A DNA stretch of 6,533 nt from Firmicutes bacterium UBA1535 (lineage in GTDB: Bacteria > Bacillota > Clostridia > Tissierellales > Sedimentibacteraceae), in the NCBI GenBank assembly GCA_002323775.1, contig DCPV01000182.1, forward strand, positions 1-6,533. The letters run 5' to 3'. A model generated the notes under the pieces. The model saw only the letters and a program-made list of their open reading frames with translations, had not been told where the DNA came from and made no database searches. The translations under genes and the position numbers were made by a program. Of this stretch, positions 1-6,434 are shown piece after piece (the stretch's first letter is position 1; each line of letters starts with the position of its first letter).

Positions 1-206
1 TATCTCATGGAACTGTTGAACGTTCAAGCGGCACACAAAAATGCTCAGATAAAATAGATATTCAAACTATGACTACTATGTTATTAGGCTACAAAAGTCC
101 GGACTATCTTCATAGGATAGGACGCATAACCTGTAGCGAACAAACAGTAGATATGCTGGAGGATTCAATAGAACAACAAACTCCGTATTTTTCTGATTAT
201 TTTTAA
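1..206 (+). CDS. GNAT family N-acetyltransferase, Eis-type, C-terminal end (5' truncated by window)
   Basis: The reading frame that starts at base 3 is open from the window edge to the TAA at 204-206 and gives 67 residues. The tail matches the C-terminal sterol-carrier-like domain of Eis-type acetyltransferases. It has a hydrophobic stretch of the form TMLLGYKSPDYLHRIG, then a Glu/Asp-rich helix, and ends in PYFSDYF; family members typically end in P-(Y/F)-x-x-(D/E)-(Y/F)-F. Characterised Eis enzymes transfer acetyl groups from acetyl-CoA to amines such as aminoglycosides in the cytoplasm, but the catalytic GNAT domain lies outside this window, so the substrate cannot be inferred. The stop lies 16 bp before the WYL regulator, with no terminator between, so the two are probably co-transcribed. 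The family call is fairly secure; the specific activity is unknown. Confidence 0.8.
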   Translation, partial: SHGTVERSSGTQKCSDKIDIQTMTTMLLGYKSPDYLHRIGRITCSEQTVDMLEDSIEQQTPYFSDYF

Positions 207-222
207 AATTGGATTATATTAA

Positions 223-1119
223 ATGAACAGATTATTTGAAATAGTATACATCTTGCTAGAAAAAGGAAGCACTACCGCTAATTATTTAGCAGAGCATTTT
301 GAGGTATCGGCACGGACTATATATAGAGATATTGAAACATTGAGCATGTCGGGGATACCTATTTATGCTACCAGAGGTAAAAATGGCGGGATTTCAATTA
401 TGGATAATTTTGTTTTTGATAAAGGCATTGTTTCTAGCGATGAACAAATGCAAATATTATCTGCCCTTCAAAGTATTCAAGAAGCTGATAAAAGTAATAG
501 CTATAGTGCCTTGTCGAAATTATGTGGAATATTTAAGATGGAAAATCCAAATTGGGTGGCTATTGATTTTTCTGATTGGAGCTATCATCAACAGGAGTTG
601 TTTTCGACATTAAAAAGTGCAATTTTGACAAAACATGTTATAAGGTTTGATTATTATAGCAGATATGGACAGCTTACCAGCCGAGATGTTGAACCGACAC
701 AGCTTTGGTTAAAGGGTAATACGTGGTTTTTAAAAGCATATTGCAGAGAGAAGAATTCGGTTAGAGTTTTTAAACTGACACGAATAAAAAAAATAGAATA
801 CCTCGAAGAAACATTTGAGTTAAAAGATTTACATAATGAGAGTGAAGTTCTTTTTTGGGAAAAGAAAGCTGAAAACATGATTTCATTTTCAATGTGGATA
901 GATAAATGTATGGCATATAGAGTTTTCGATTCATTTGATGAAAATCAGATAGAGCGAAATGCTGACGGAAGCTTCATTGTATCTGCATGTTTTCCTTTGG
1001 ATGAATGGGTATATGGGACAATTCTATCATACGGAAATTACGCAAAAATTATCTCGCCGGATTTTTTAAGAGAAGAAATTGTCGATAGGTTGAAAAAATC
1101 TTTAGATAATTATTTATAA
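223..1119 (+). CDS. YafY-type HTH/WYL-domain transcriptional regulator
   Basis: This is a predicted cytoplasmic DNA-binding regulator of 298 residues, a normal length for the family. Residues 1-60 form an HTH_11-type winged helix, with the recognition-helix signature VSARTIYRDIETL at about 28-40 and the wing RGKNGG at 51-56. Residues 135-195 are the WYL domain, an Sm-like ligand-binding fold. The name-giving Trp-Tyr-Leu triplet is WFL here (168-170), and RVFKLTRI (181-188) is the second conserved strand. Residues 221-295 fit the WCX C-terminal extension. The start is fixed: an in-frame TAA at 220-222 directly precedes the ATG, and the next Met (42) would delete the DNA-binding helix. The ribosome binding site is weak (GGAT at 211-214), which fits translational coupling to the acetyltransferase 16 bp upstream. 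Family knowledge says these regulators respond to ligands such as nucleic acids or nucleotides; the ligand and targets here are unknown. Autoregulation of the acetyltransferase operon is plausible. Confidence 0.92.
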   Translation: MNRLFEIVYILLEKGSTTANYLAEHFEVSARTIYRDIETLSMSGIPIYATRGKNGGISIMDNFVFDKGIVSSDEQMQILSALQSIQEADKSNSYSALSKLCGIFKMENPNWVAIDFSDWSYHQQELFSTLKSAILTKHVIRFDYYSRYGQLTSRDVEPTQLWLKGNTWFLKAYCREKNSVRVFKLTRIKKIEYLEETFELKDLHNESEVLFWEKKAENMISFSMWIDKCMAYRVFDSFDENQIERNADGSFIVSACFPLDEWVYGTILSYGNYAKIISPDFLREEIVDRLKKSLDNYL

Positions 1120-1136
1120 TTATTTAAAGATTTTTT
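1093..1136 (+). terminator. Long A/T-rich hairpin spanning the regulator's stop codon, probable terminator
   Basis: Bases 1093-1113 pair with 1116-1136 over 21 positions. All are Watson-Crick except one G-U wobble (1105/1124), and the apex is TT (1114-1115). The descending arm ends in six T residues, giving a U-tract. The stem contains the last codons and the TAA (1117-1119) of the WYL regulator. Because the ascending arm begins with six A residues, the structure could also stop transcription from the right. The stem contains only one G-C pair, so thermodynamic stability comes from length rather than GC content. The low GC core makes a terminator likely but not certain. Confidence 0.6.
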
Positions 1137-1187
1137 ATAATATGACATATAGCTGTCAAGTTTATTGTGTTATATTTATCTCAAATC

Positions 1188-1210
1188 TAATAATATTAAA
1201 AATATTATTA
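1188..1210. repeat. Perfect 10-bp inverted repeat upstream of the zinc-ribbon gene
   Basis: TAATAATATT (1188-1197) and its exact reverse complement (1201-1210) flank the spacer AAA. The element ends 10 bp before the ribosome binding site AAAGGAG (1221-1227). It is entirely A/T, so it may simply reflect base composition. It could also be an operator or a short 5' leader hairpin. No convincing -35/-10 pair could be assigned; the best weak candidate is TTGTGT (1165-1170) with TAATAA (1188-1193), which would put the left arm of the repeat on the -10 element. Confidence 0.4.
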
Positions 1211-1236
1211 ATAAATAATTAAAGGAGATTTGTAAC

Positions 1237-1497
1237 ATGAACGAGAAAGTATGTCAAAGCTGCGGAATGCCATTAGTTGAGGAAAATATGTTTGGGAAAA
1301 ATGCAGATGGTTCAAAAAATGAAGATTACTGTAATTACTGCTATCCAAATGGTAATTTTTCAAAAGATGAGACTATGGAAGAAATGATTGAAACTTGTAT
1401 ACCATTTATGATTGAGGATGGAACATGCAAGGATAAAGAATCTGCTAGAGTAATGCTCACGAGTATGCTCTCAAATTTAAAAAGATGGAAAAAATAA
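1237..1497 (+). CDS. Small double-CxxC zinc-ribbon protein (putative zinc ribbon domain family)
   Basis: This 86-residue soluble protein has two CxxC knuckles, C6-QS-C9 followed by GMP, and C32-NY-C35 followed by YPNG. This arrangement is characteristic of the Pfam 'putative zinc ribbon' family (zf_ribbon_2 type), and the four cysteines should bind one zinc ion. Between the knuckles lies FGKNADGSKNEDY. The C-terminal half (44-84) looks helical, with MEEMIETCIPFMIED and a basic end, LKRWKK; two further cysteines (C54, C64) are in this part. The biochemical role of the family is not established to my knowledge. The start is well supported by AAAGGAG at 1221-1227 with 9-nt spacing. It follows the regulator by 117 bp and a terminator-like hairpin, so it probably has its own promoter. 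Members of this family are often seen beside YafY/WYL or GNAT genes, but here a shared function is only a guess. Confidence 0.88.
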   Translation: MNEKVCQSCGMPLVEENMFGKNADGSKNEDYCNYCYPNGNFSKDETMEEMIETCIPFMIEDGTCKDKESARVMLTSMLSNLKRWKK

Positions 1498-1567
1498 GGA
1501 ATAAAGTTTTAAGTGAATAAGACGAAATTATAGCATAAAAGGGAAAGGCGTAGAAGGTTTTGTCTTG

Positions 1568-1584
1568 TTGTACAAATTGTACAA
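1568..1584. repeat. Tandem TTGTACAA palindromes, candidate operator-like element
   Basis: Two identical 8-bp palindromes, TTGTACAA at 1568-1575 and 1577-1584, are separated by a single A, so the 17 bp are both a direct repeat and an almost perfect inverted repeat. A further 7-bp inverted pair surrounds most of it: GTTTTGT at 1557-1563 and ACAAAAC at 1581-1587. It lies in the 3' intergenic space between convergent genes, where an operator would not be expected, so its role is unknown. It could be a remnant of a lost promoter region, a site for a structured 3' UTR, or chance. Confidence 0.5.
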
Positions 1585-1595
1585 AACGCATTAAC

Positions 1596-1632
1596 AAAAA
1601 ACAGACATGAAATTTCATCATGCCTGTTTTTT
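1596..1632. terminator. Bidirectional rho-independent terminator between convergent genes
   Basis: Bases 1596-1610 pair with 1618-1632 around a 7-base loop (1611-1617). The stem has an A-tract on the left and a T-tract on the right (1627-1633), which gives a U-tract in either direction. In plus-strand RNA there is one A-C mismatch (1605/1623). In minus-strand RNA the same position is a G-U wobble, so the hairpin is better formed for transcripts of the diguanylate cyclase gene, which ends 57 bp away. It can also end the zinc-ribbon transcript, leaving a 3' UTR of about 130 bases. Confidence 0.85.
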
Positions 1633-1639
1633 TATGCTA

Positions 1640-1660
1640 AAAATAGATTTTTTCTATTTT
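1640..1660. repeat. Secondary A/T hairpin next to the terminator
   Basis: AAAATAGA (1640-1647) pairs with TCTATTTT (1653-1660) around a loop of five T. An outer pairing of TTTATG (1631-1636) with CATAAA (1663-1668) could extend the structure, but it competes with the main terminator for bases 1631-1632. It lies just downstream of the minus-strand gene's stop and could protect the 3' end or help termination. No U-tract directly follows it on either strand. Confidence 0.4.
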
Positions 1661-1688
1661 ATCATAAAAAGCTTATTTAATAAACTTT

Positions 1689-3191
1689 TCATTCTTCAAA
1701 CATACAGGAACGGTTACGCCCACTGTTCTTGGCTTTATATAACGCTGAATCCGCCTTAGCCAGCATATCCTCTAGTGAATGAGTTTCATAAGCAAGAGAA
1801 AGTGATATGCCTATACTTATTGTTATATTTAATTCTGTTTCTTGATAAGGAATAATTGTGTTTTCAATAATTTTACGTAATTTTTCTGATGCGATGAACG
1901 CTTGGCTGGCAGAGATGTTTTCCAGCAAAGCAACAATTTCTTCGCCGCCATAACGCCCGACTATGTCGTTTTTACGGAAATGTCCTTTAATAGTTACTGC
2001 GATATTTTCCAAAACAACATCTCCGCAGGCATGTCCGTAGGTATCATTAACTCGCTTAAAATTATCCAAATCAATCATCAATAGAGCGTAGGTCTGTTTT
2101 CTTGCCTCATCAGAGCTTAACATGCTTTTTGCTAAATCAAAAAAAGTAGCTCTATTATATATATGCATTAAGGGGTCAAAGCTTGCCTTGCCATATAGGT
2201 TTTTAAGCTCGTTTTCTTTTTCGGTGATGTCATGAAACACGATACAAATGCTCTCATGCTTATTGTTTTGTATGATAGGTGTTTTGTTTATTTTGTAAAA
2301 ACGCATCTCATTATCTAATTGAATAGATAGTTCAGTTTCATTTTCAAATCTTTTCACTTGCTCCATAATTTCACCCGGCAGTAAAGTGTTTAATTCAGGA
2401 AATAATTGTTTTGCAGCTTGATTTGCATCTAAAAAACTGTAATCATTGCCGCAAACTATAAATACGTCAGACATAGATTCAATTACTTGATTCCTTGCTA
2501 AAGATACAGAGTTTAACAGGTTTTGTCTCTTAACTGAATATAAAAATAAGGCTACAAAGATAGAAAGTGCAAAAGGATTTAAGTCTATTCTAAGACGATT
2601 GTAGCTTAAAGAATGATAAATGTTCACAGTAAAAGGGATTAAAATTGCTATCAGCATTATAAAATTTTGTTTCTTTCTAAGCTTAGTTCCTCTGTTTATA
2701 TTTTTCAGAATAAGTCCTATACTTAAGAAAATTAGAATAAAATTATATACAATTGCAATGTAATTTCCTATTCCGGCGTAACCGTGGCAGTTTGCTATCA
2801 TCCCATCGTGAAAATATTCGATACTTGTATAATGTAATTTCGACCAAGGAAAGGCTTGAGCAGTAATTAAATTTAATACCGGTATTGCTAAAAGAGCAGC
2901 ATACCTTAGACCGCTGAAGCGTTTTTTTCCATAAACATCTCTGATAAATAGGTAAACAAAAAGTATAATTGTTAAAGACCCAATTTTTTGTATACGAATA
3001 CTTGTAAATGCAGCCTCTAGTGAAGAAGATGTTATTTCAAGCAAATAACCGAAGGTATATAGAAAGCTAAATATTGAAATATATATCAAAAATAATGACC
3101 TTTCAGAATTATGAGTTCTAACAGTATATATAAGCAGTATAGTAGACACAATTGTCGATAGTATCATGAAGCAAACATAAATATTCAACAC
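1689..3191 (-). CDS. Membrane-bound diguanylate cyclase: 7-TM sensor, PAS, GGDEF
   Basis: This 500-residue inner-membrane enzyme is predicted to condense two GTP to cyclic di-GMP. Seven hydrophobic helices occur at about 4-24, 32-51, 70-88, 97-113, 141-163, 175-194 and 204-221, resembling the N-terminal 7-TM region of some histidine kinases. Residues 233-322 look like a PAS fold ending in the characteristic FHDITEKE. The GGDEF domain occupies about 330-495. Catalytic features are intact: metal-binding D374 in IDLDNFK, N382 and D391 for guanine contact, and the signature GGEEI at 415-419, a GGEEF variant with Ile at the last position. R406-K-N-D409, nine residues before the signature, is the RxxD inhibitory site, so product feedback is expected. 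There is no EAL or HD-GYP domain. The start is GTG (3191-3189), supported by AGGAGGA at 3207-3201 with 9-nt spacing. The gene is monocistronic and convergent with the zinc-ribbon gene. The sensed signal is unknown. Confidence 0.93.
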   Translation of the reverse strand: MLNIYVCFMILSTIVSTILLIYTVRTHNSERSLFLIYISIFSFLYTFGYLLEITSSSLEAAFTSIRIQKIGSLTIILFVYLFIRDVYGKKRFSGLRYAALLAIPVLNLITAQAFPWSKLHYTSIEYFHDGMIANCHGYAGIGNYIAIVYNFILIFLSIGLILKNINRGTKLRKKQNFIMLIAILIPFTVNIYHSLSYNRLRIDLNPFALSIFVALFLYSVKRQNLLNSVSLARNQVIESMSDVFIVCGNDYSFLDANQAAKQLFPELNTLLPGEIMEQVKRFENETELSIQLDNEMRFYKINKTPIIQNNKHESICIVFHDITEKENELKNLYGKASFDPLMHIYNRATFFDLAKSMLSSDEARKQTYALLMIDLDNFKRVNDTYGHACGDVVLENIAVTIKGHFRKNDIVGRYGGEEIVALLENISASQAFIASEKLRKIIENTIIPYQETELNITISIGISLSLAYETHSLEDMLAKADSALYKAKNSGRNRSCMFEE

Positions 3192-3200
3192 AATGTAAAA

Positions 3201-3207
3201 TCCTCCT
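3201..3207 (-). promoter_or_regulatory. Ribosome binding site that fixes the GTG start of the diguanylate cyclase
   Basis: Read on the minus strand this is AGGAGGA, a near-perfect Shine-Dalgarno sequence, nine bases before GTG at 3191-3189. The next in-frame ATG (Met 9) would lie too far away and would cut into the first membrane helix, so the GTG start is preferred. Confidence 0.85.
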
Positions 3208-3537
3208 GAATGTAAATTCTAACTAAAAATTTCCGTATTTAATGTAAATAAAAAAATTATATTAAAATTTGTTTTTATATAGATTAATATAAAGTATTCT
3301 CTATATATACCATATAAATGATTTAATAAACAAGATTATTTTAAAAATTTGATTTAATACAAAAATAAAATAAAAAATTTATAATAATAATGGAATATAA
3401 TCAAAAAATATGATACAATAATAAATTAAATAATAAAAAATAATGGATAGTGATAGGTTTACATAAAAAGAGTGAAGCAAGCTTTATTATATAGAACTTA
3501 CAAGTCCGTAAAATTACATAAATAAGGAGATGTTAAT
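3208..3537. other. Extremely AT-rich divergent intergenic region
   Basis: This gap between the divergent diguanylate cyclase and glnS genes holds no credible coding sequence. By hand count, 3241-3440 has 18 G or C in 200 bases (9%), far below the flanking genes. It contains several -10-like hexamers (TATAAT at 3380-3385 and 3396-3401) but no matching -35 elements at 16-18 bp. It must carry the promoters of both genes. Such low GC usually means bent, easily melted DNA, often bound by nucleoid proteins. No T-box core sequence (TGG-x-ACC-GCG type) or other recognisable riboswitch was found in the last 130 bases before glnS. Confidence 0.7.
3411..3419 (+). promoter_or_regulatory. Candidate extended -10 promoter element for glnS
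   Basis: TGATACAAT fits the extended -10 consensus TGnTATAAT with one mismatch. The -35 position has no good TTGACA match (TGGAAT at 3391-3396, spacing 17), which is tolerable for extended -10 promoters. It would give a leader of roughly 110 bases before the glnS start. In such AT-rich DNA chance matches are common, so this is a suggestion only. Confidence 0.3.
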
Positions 3538-5220
3538 ATGAGTGAGAACACTAACAATATTGAAAACAGAGAGTCGGTAAATTTTATACAGAAAATTATT
3601 AACGAAGATATCACAAACGGAAAATATAATAAAAGAGTGCATACTCGTTTTCCTCCTGAGCCTAACGGTTCATTGCATATTGGCCACGCAAAGTCAATTT
3701 GTTTAAACTATGGTTTAGCAATGAAAAATAACGGAAAATTTAATTTAAGATTTGATGACACAAATCCTGCTACTGAGGATGAAAGCTTTGTCAAGTCTAT
3801 AGTTGATGATATAAGATGGCTATGCCCTGAGTGGAAGGATGAGCCTTTATACGCTTCTGATTACTTCGATAAAATGTATGAATGTGCTGTGGAGCTTATA
3901 AATAAAGGCTTAGCTTATATTGATGATTTAAGCTCAGAGCAGATGAGAGAGTACAGAGGTACTCTTACAGAGCCTGGAATTGAAAGTCCAAATAGAAACA
4001 GGTCTAAGGAAGAAAGTCTTGATTTATTCACCAGAATGAAGAATGGTGAATTTAAAAACGGAGAATATGTTCTGCGTGCAAAGATAGATATGTCAAGCCC
4101 TAACATAAATATGAGAGACCCTATAATCTATAGAATTATGCACATAGCTCACCACAATACAGGAGATAAGTGGTGCATTTATCCTATGTATGACTATGCT
4201 CATCCGATAGAGGATGCCTATGAGGGCATAACTCATTCAATCTGTACGCTTGAATTTGAGGATCATAGACCGTTTTATGACTGGGTGCTTGCTAACTTAG
4301 ATGATTTCAAAGACGAGCCAACTCAACAAATAGAATTTGCTAAGCTTTACTTGACTAAAACCATGATGGGAAAAAGATACTTAAAGCAAATGGTTGAGCA
4401 AGGATTGGTTGATGGCTGGGATGACCCTCGTATGCCTACTATTTCAGGTATTAGAAGGAGAGGATATACTCCTGAGGCATTATATAAATTCTTAGAGGAT
4501 GTAGGAGTAGCAAAATCCCAAAGCGTTGTAGATATCGCTATGCTTGAAAATGCAATCAGAGAGGATTTAAAGGAAAAGGCTCCGAGAACTATGGCTGTTT
4601 TAGACCCTATAAAGGTAATTATAACAAATTATCCAGAGGGTCAAGTCGAGTATTTAGACGCTGAAAACAACGCAGAAAATGAAGCTATGGGTACGAGAAA
4701 AATACCTTTTTCAAGAGAGATATACATTGAAAGAGATGATTTTATGGAAAATCCTCCTAAAAAATATTTTAGACTTTTCCCGGGAAATGAAGTTAGACTT
4801 AGATATGCCTATTTCATTAAATGTAATGATTTTAAAAAAGATGAAAACGGCAATGTTGTTGAAATATATTGTACCTATGACCCAGCTACAAAAAGTGGAA
4901 CTGGCTTTACCGAAAGAAAGGTAAAAGGAACACTTCACTGGGTTGATGCAAATAACTGCATAGATGCTACTGTTAGACTATACAACTATATGATGGAAGC
5001 AGAAGATTATGATAAAACTAATTTCTTAGAGAAGTTAAATCCTAATTCTAAGATAATTTTAGAAAATTGTAAGCTTGAGAAAAATATTATGGATTATAAA
5101 ATCGGAGATAGATTCCAATTCTTAAGACATGGATATTTTATAATTGACAGTGATTCAACAGATAATCACTATGTGTTTAATCAAATAGTTTCTTTAAAGA
5201 GCAGCTTTGCAGTGAATTAG
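3538..5220 (+). CDS. glnS: Glutaminyl-tRNA synthetase
   Basis: This class I cytoplasmic aminoacyl-tRNA synthetase charges tRNA-Gln with glutamine using ATP. Its 560 residues match the usual length (E. coli, about 554). The ATP-binding signature [15 protein letters not shown] is at 39-53 (HIGH 47-50), followed by RFDDTNP at 71-77. [20 protein letters not shown] (215-234) and [14 protein letters not shown] (236-249) line the amino-acid and tRNA acceptor pocket and separate GlnRS from Glu[20 protein letters not shown] (293-310) is diagnostic of GlnRS. From about 353 the two beta-barrel anticodon-binding domains follow. The KMSKS-type loop reads MMGKR (276-280), where E. coli has VMSKR, so the serine is replaced by glycine (codon GGA). 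The ribosome binding site AAGGAGA (3524-3530) with 7-nt spacing supports the start. A methyltransferase follows after 24 bp without a terminator. A GlnRS in Clostridia means direct charging is possible in addition to, or instead of, the GatCAB amidotransferase route. Confidence 0.97.
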   Translation: MSENTNNIENRESVNFIQKIINEDITNGKYNKRVHTRFPPEPNGSLHIGHAKSICLNYGLAMKNNGKFNLRFDDTNPATEDESFVKSIVDDIRWLCPEWKDEPLYASDYFDKMYECAVELINKGLAYIDDLSSEQMREYRGTLTEPGIESPNRNRSKEESLDLFTRMKNGEFKNGEYVLRAKIDMSSPNINMRDPIIYRIMHIAHHNTGDKWCIYPMYDYAHPIEDAYEGITHSICTLEFEDHRPFYDWVLANLDDFKDEPTQQIEFAKLYLTKTMMGKRYLKQMVEQGLVDGWDDPRMPTISGIRRRGYTPEALYKFLEDVGVAKSQSVVDIAMLENAIREDLKEKAPRTMAVLDPIKVIITNYPEGQVEYLDAENNAENEAMGTRKIPFSREIYIERDDFMENPPKKYFRLFPGNEVRLRYAYFIKCNDFKKDENGNVVEIYCTYDPATKSGTGFTERKVKGTLHWVDANNCIDATVRLYNYMMEAEDYDKTNFLEKLNPNSKIILENCKLEKNIMDYKIGDRFQFLRHGYFIIDSDSTDNHYVFNQIVSLKSSFAVN

Positions 5221-5244
5221 ATTTGATAGAGGAAAAAATATCGA

Positions 5245-6432
5245 ATGGAATTAATTAAAATAATTGAGGAAAATGTAGCAAATACCAGCATGATTTATGC
5301 GGTATTTGCTTCTCCTTTGAATAAATCAGAAAATAAATATAAAAAAATAACAGTTAAGCCTATAAGCTCAAATGATAAAATAATTTATCAGCTTGAAAAA
5401 TTTACTGATAAGCAAGCATTTCATGAAAATGTGGAATTAAGCTTTGTAATAGAAAAAATTATGGACTTAGCTAAGTTTTATAAAAATATAAATATATTTA
5501 CTGTAGACGCAGATTATCAGGTGCTTGTCAGTAAAAAAGGAGATGTGCGAATAGTTAAGTTAAGTCCTACTAAAACTATGTCTATAAGCTCTCATAACAA
5601 GACTAAAAAATATATAATACCGGATAACGAGCCTTGCGATTTTCTTATAGAGCTTGGTGTAATGAATAAAGACGGCAAGGTTTTAGCGAAGAAATACGAT
5701 AAATTTAAGCAAATAAATAAGTTTTTGGAAATTGTTGACGATGCAGTAAGTAAATTTACTGTTTCTAATGCAGCAGTTCATGAAAAAACTTTAGCTAATT
5801 TAAAAGATAATTATAAAATCATAGACTTTGGCTGTGGAAAAGCATATTTAACTTTTGCATTGTATTATTATTTTTATAAGATTAAGAAAATAAATGTACA
5901 AATAGTCGGACTAGATTTAAAAACAGAAGTAATAGATTTTTGCAATAATGTTGCTCAAAAACTTAATTATTCTGGGTTGAAATTTGAAAATGGCGACATA
6001 AAGGACTATAACACAAGCCAAGATGCAGACATGGTAGTGACACTTCACGCTTGCGATAATGCAACTGATGCGGCACTTGTAAAGGCTATAAAATGGAATA
6101 CAAATATTATCCTGTCTGTGCCATGCTGTCAGCATGAGTTTTTTGACAAAATTGAAAATGATAATCTTGAACCAATGCTTAAGCACGGATTAATTAAGGA
6201 AAGAATATCATCATTAGTAACGGATAGTCTGAGAAGTCTGTTTTTAGAAACAAAAGGATACAAGGTACAGCTTGTAGAGTTTGTAGATATGGAGCATACT
6301 CCAAAAAACATACTTATTAGAGCGACAAAAGCCAGTATAAGAGAAGAAGCAATAAACGAATATGAGAATTTTAAAAAGTTTTGGAATTTAGATGATATTT
6401 TTATAGAAAAATATTTTACTCAAGAGGTTTGA
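5245..6432 (+). CDS. Class I SAM-dependent methyltransferase (Methyltransf_32-like), possibly RNA-directed
   Basis: This 395-residue soluble protein probably transfers a methyl group from S-adenosylmethionine. The C-terminal half (about 165-360) is a Rossmann methyltransferase domain. Motif I is IIDFGCGKAYLT (192-203), the acidic ribose-binding strand is VGLDLK (221-226), and an acidic residue pair, NGDIKD, is at 249-254. LHACDNATDAAL (267-278) and SVPCCQHE (291-298) are characteristic of the Methyltransf_32 group. They also recall the HLCG-ATD and PCCHH motifs of the eukaryotic tRNA methyltransferase Trm13 and of METTL25/GSTCD. The N-terminal 150 residues have no domain I recognise and could bind the substrate. 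No membrane segment or signal peptide is visible. The start has AGAGGA (5228-5233) at 11-nt spacing, 24 bp after glnS. The substrate is unknown; RNA is an inference from motif resemblance and the glnS context. Confidence 0.82.
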   Translation: MELIKIIEENVANTSMIYAVFASPLNKSENKYKKITVKPISSNDKIIYQLEKFTDKQAFHENVELSFVIEKIMDLAKFYKNINIFTVDADYQVLVSKKGDVRIVKLSPTKTMSISSHNKTKKYIIPDNEPCDFLIELGVMNKDGKVLAKKYDKFKQINKFLEIVDDAVSKFTVSNAAVHEKTLANLKDNYKIIDFGCGKAYLTFALYYYFYKIKKINVQIVGLDLKTEVIDFCNNVAQKLNYSGLKFENGDIKDYNTSQDADMVVTLHACDNATDAALVKAIKWNTNIILSVPCCQHEFFDKIENDNLEPMLKHGLIKERISSLVTDSLRSLFLETKGYKVQLVEFVDMEHTPKNILIRATKASIREEAINEYENFKKFWNLDDIFIEKYFTQEV

Positions 6433-6434
6433 AA

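Noticed and set aside
654..878. Antisense open frame inside the WYL regulator
   Set aside because: It is the shadow of the WYL domain coding sequence, with no translation signals.
1498..1688. Small gene or non-coding RNA between the convergent genes
   Set aside because: No start codon with a ribosome binding site and no clear promoter; only the terminator hairpins and the TTGTACAA pair can be supported.
3421..3537. T-box leader or other riboswitch before the tRNA synthetase gene
   Set aside because: No T-box core sequence, no antiterminator/terminator pair with a U-tract, and the leader is too short and AT-rich for a T-box.
3915..4106. Antisense open frame inside glnS
   Set aside because: It overlaps a strongly conserved gene, has no ribosome binding site, and its protein has no recognisable features.
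4679..4924. Same-strand open frame in another phase within glnS
   Set aside because: The glnS frame is intact and conserved through this stretch; the alternative frame is a by-product of AT-rich coding.
3538..5220. Glutamyl-tRNA synthetase as an alternative identity
   Set aside because: The length, the two-barrel C-terminal region, and the motifs [14 protein letters not shown] and [18 protein letters not shown] are those of GlnRS.
5917..6311. Antisense open frames inside the methyltransferase gene
   Set aside because: They overlap the conserved SAM-binding motifs on the other strand and show no ribosome binding site or domain.
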